From positions 4,154,001 through 4,218,000 of the forward strand of contig NZ_JAJNEL010000001.1 in assembly GCF_029428675.1 (NCBI RefSeq): a stretch of DNA of 64,000 nt, read 5' to 3'. Positions 63,936 to 64,000 of the stretch are shown here, one piece after another; the stretch's first letter is position 1; every line of letters begins with the position of its first letter. A program made the translations under genes and the position numbers. The stretch comes from Streptomyces sp. JH14 (GTDB lineage: Bacteria; Actinomycetota; Actinomycetes; Streptomycetales; Streptomycetaceae). Under the pieces are notes generated by a model. The model did no database searches. It saw only the letters and a list, made by a program, of their open reading frames with translations, and was not told the DNA's origin.

Positions 63936-64000
63936 CGGGTGAGAATGGCGGCACGGAGTGGACGAGTGCATCCGACGGAAGCCGCCGACCACGGAGGTAG

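Noticed and set aside
1..64000. Prophage, insertion sequence, integrase or tRNA attachment site
   Set aside because: No transposase, integrase, phage structural gene, tRNA gene or flanking direct repeats were seen; composition is uniform.

Overview
The window is chromosomal DNA of a Streptomyces or a very close relative. Every coding frame shows the high third-position GC of that genus, GTG starts and 1-8 nt gene overlaps are common, and the gene content is typical: afsK/afsR/afsS, the futalosine menaquinone route (mqnA, mqnC), a Rex-type operator before a 14-gene nuo operon, F420-dependent enzymes and a SigE-family ECF sigma factor. I see no insertion sequence, prophage, CRISPR array, rRNA or tRNA.

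Bases 1-26,000 are a catabolic and regulatory block. Genes for CoA-thioester chemistry are scattered in several transcription units: an acyl-CoA dehydrogenase, two SCP2-thiolase-like proteins, two Zn-ribbon/OB-fold DUF35 partners, a crotonase, an acyl-CoA ligase, an F420-dependent reductase, a flavin monooxygenase, DoxX and an amidohydrolase. Most of their promoters carry the same palindrome, CTGACG-N3-CGTCAG. A TetR repressor encoded in the middle carries a degenerate copy over its own start codon and is the obvious candidate regulator. The set looks like a regulon for side-chain or ring degradation of a bulky (sterol- or terpenoid-like) CoA ester. Interleaved are htpX-pspAB-DUF1707, a pyridoxamine-phosphate-oxidase-like gene and DUF805.

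The antibiotic-control genes sit in the same block: afsK (Ser/Thr kinase with a PQQ propeller), afsR (SARP/NB-ARC/TPR activator) and afsS (63-residue effector with four DMHAT repeats), with a SARP-type 11-bp-period direct repeat between afsR and afsS. Next to afsS is a second, apparently undescribed micropeptide of 45 residues. It has a signal peptide and a mature part built on the same D-x-H-A-T motif, so it looks like a secreted AfsS relative.

Bases 26,000-39,200 hold a MerR regulator, a cold-shock protein with an attenuator-like leader, mqnA, a second transmembrane Ser/Thr kinase, mqnC, a barrel-less amidohydrolase relative, an M36-like secreted protease, a sigma/anti-sigma-like pair, menG, a geranylgeranyl-reductase-family gene (menaquinone side-chain saturation), DinB, and a secreted NlpC/P60 hydrolase. 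Several of these make or tailor menaquinone.

Bases 39,900-55,940 are the complete nuoA-N operon for complex I, tightly overlapped, with a Rex-like operator at its promoter and a 12-bp terminator hairpin at its end. The menaquinone genes upstream and the long-chain polyprenyl diphosphate synthase downstream (62,758) supply the quinone that this complex reduces. Between nuo and that gene lie recQ, a GPP34-family gene, fumarylacetoacetase and a CocE/NonD hydrolase. The window ends in the promoter region of a gene whose ribosome binding site is at the last bases.
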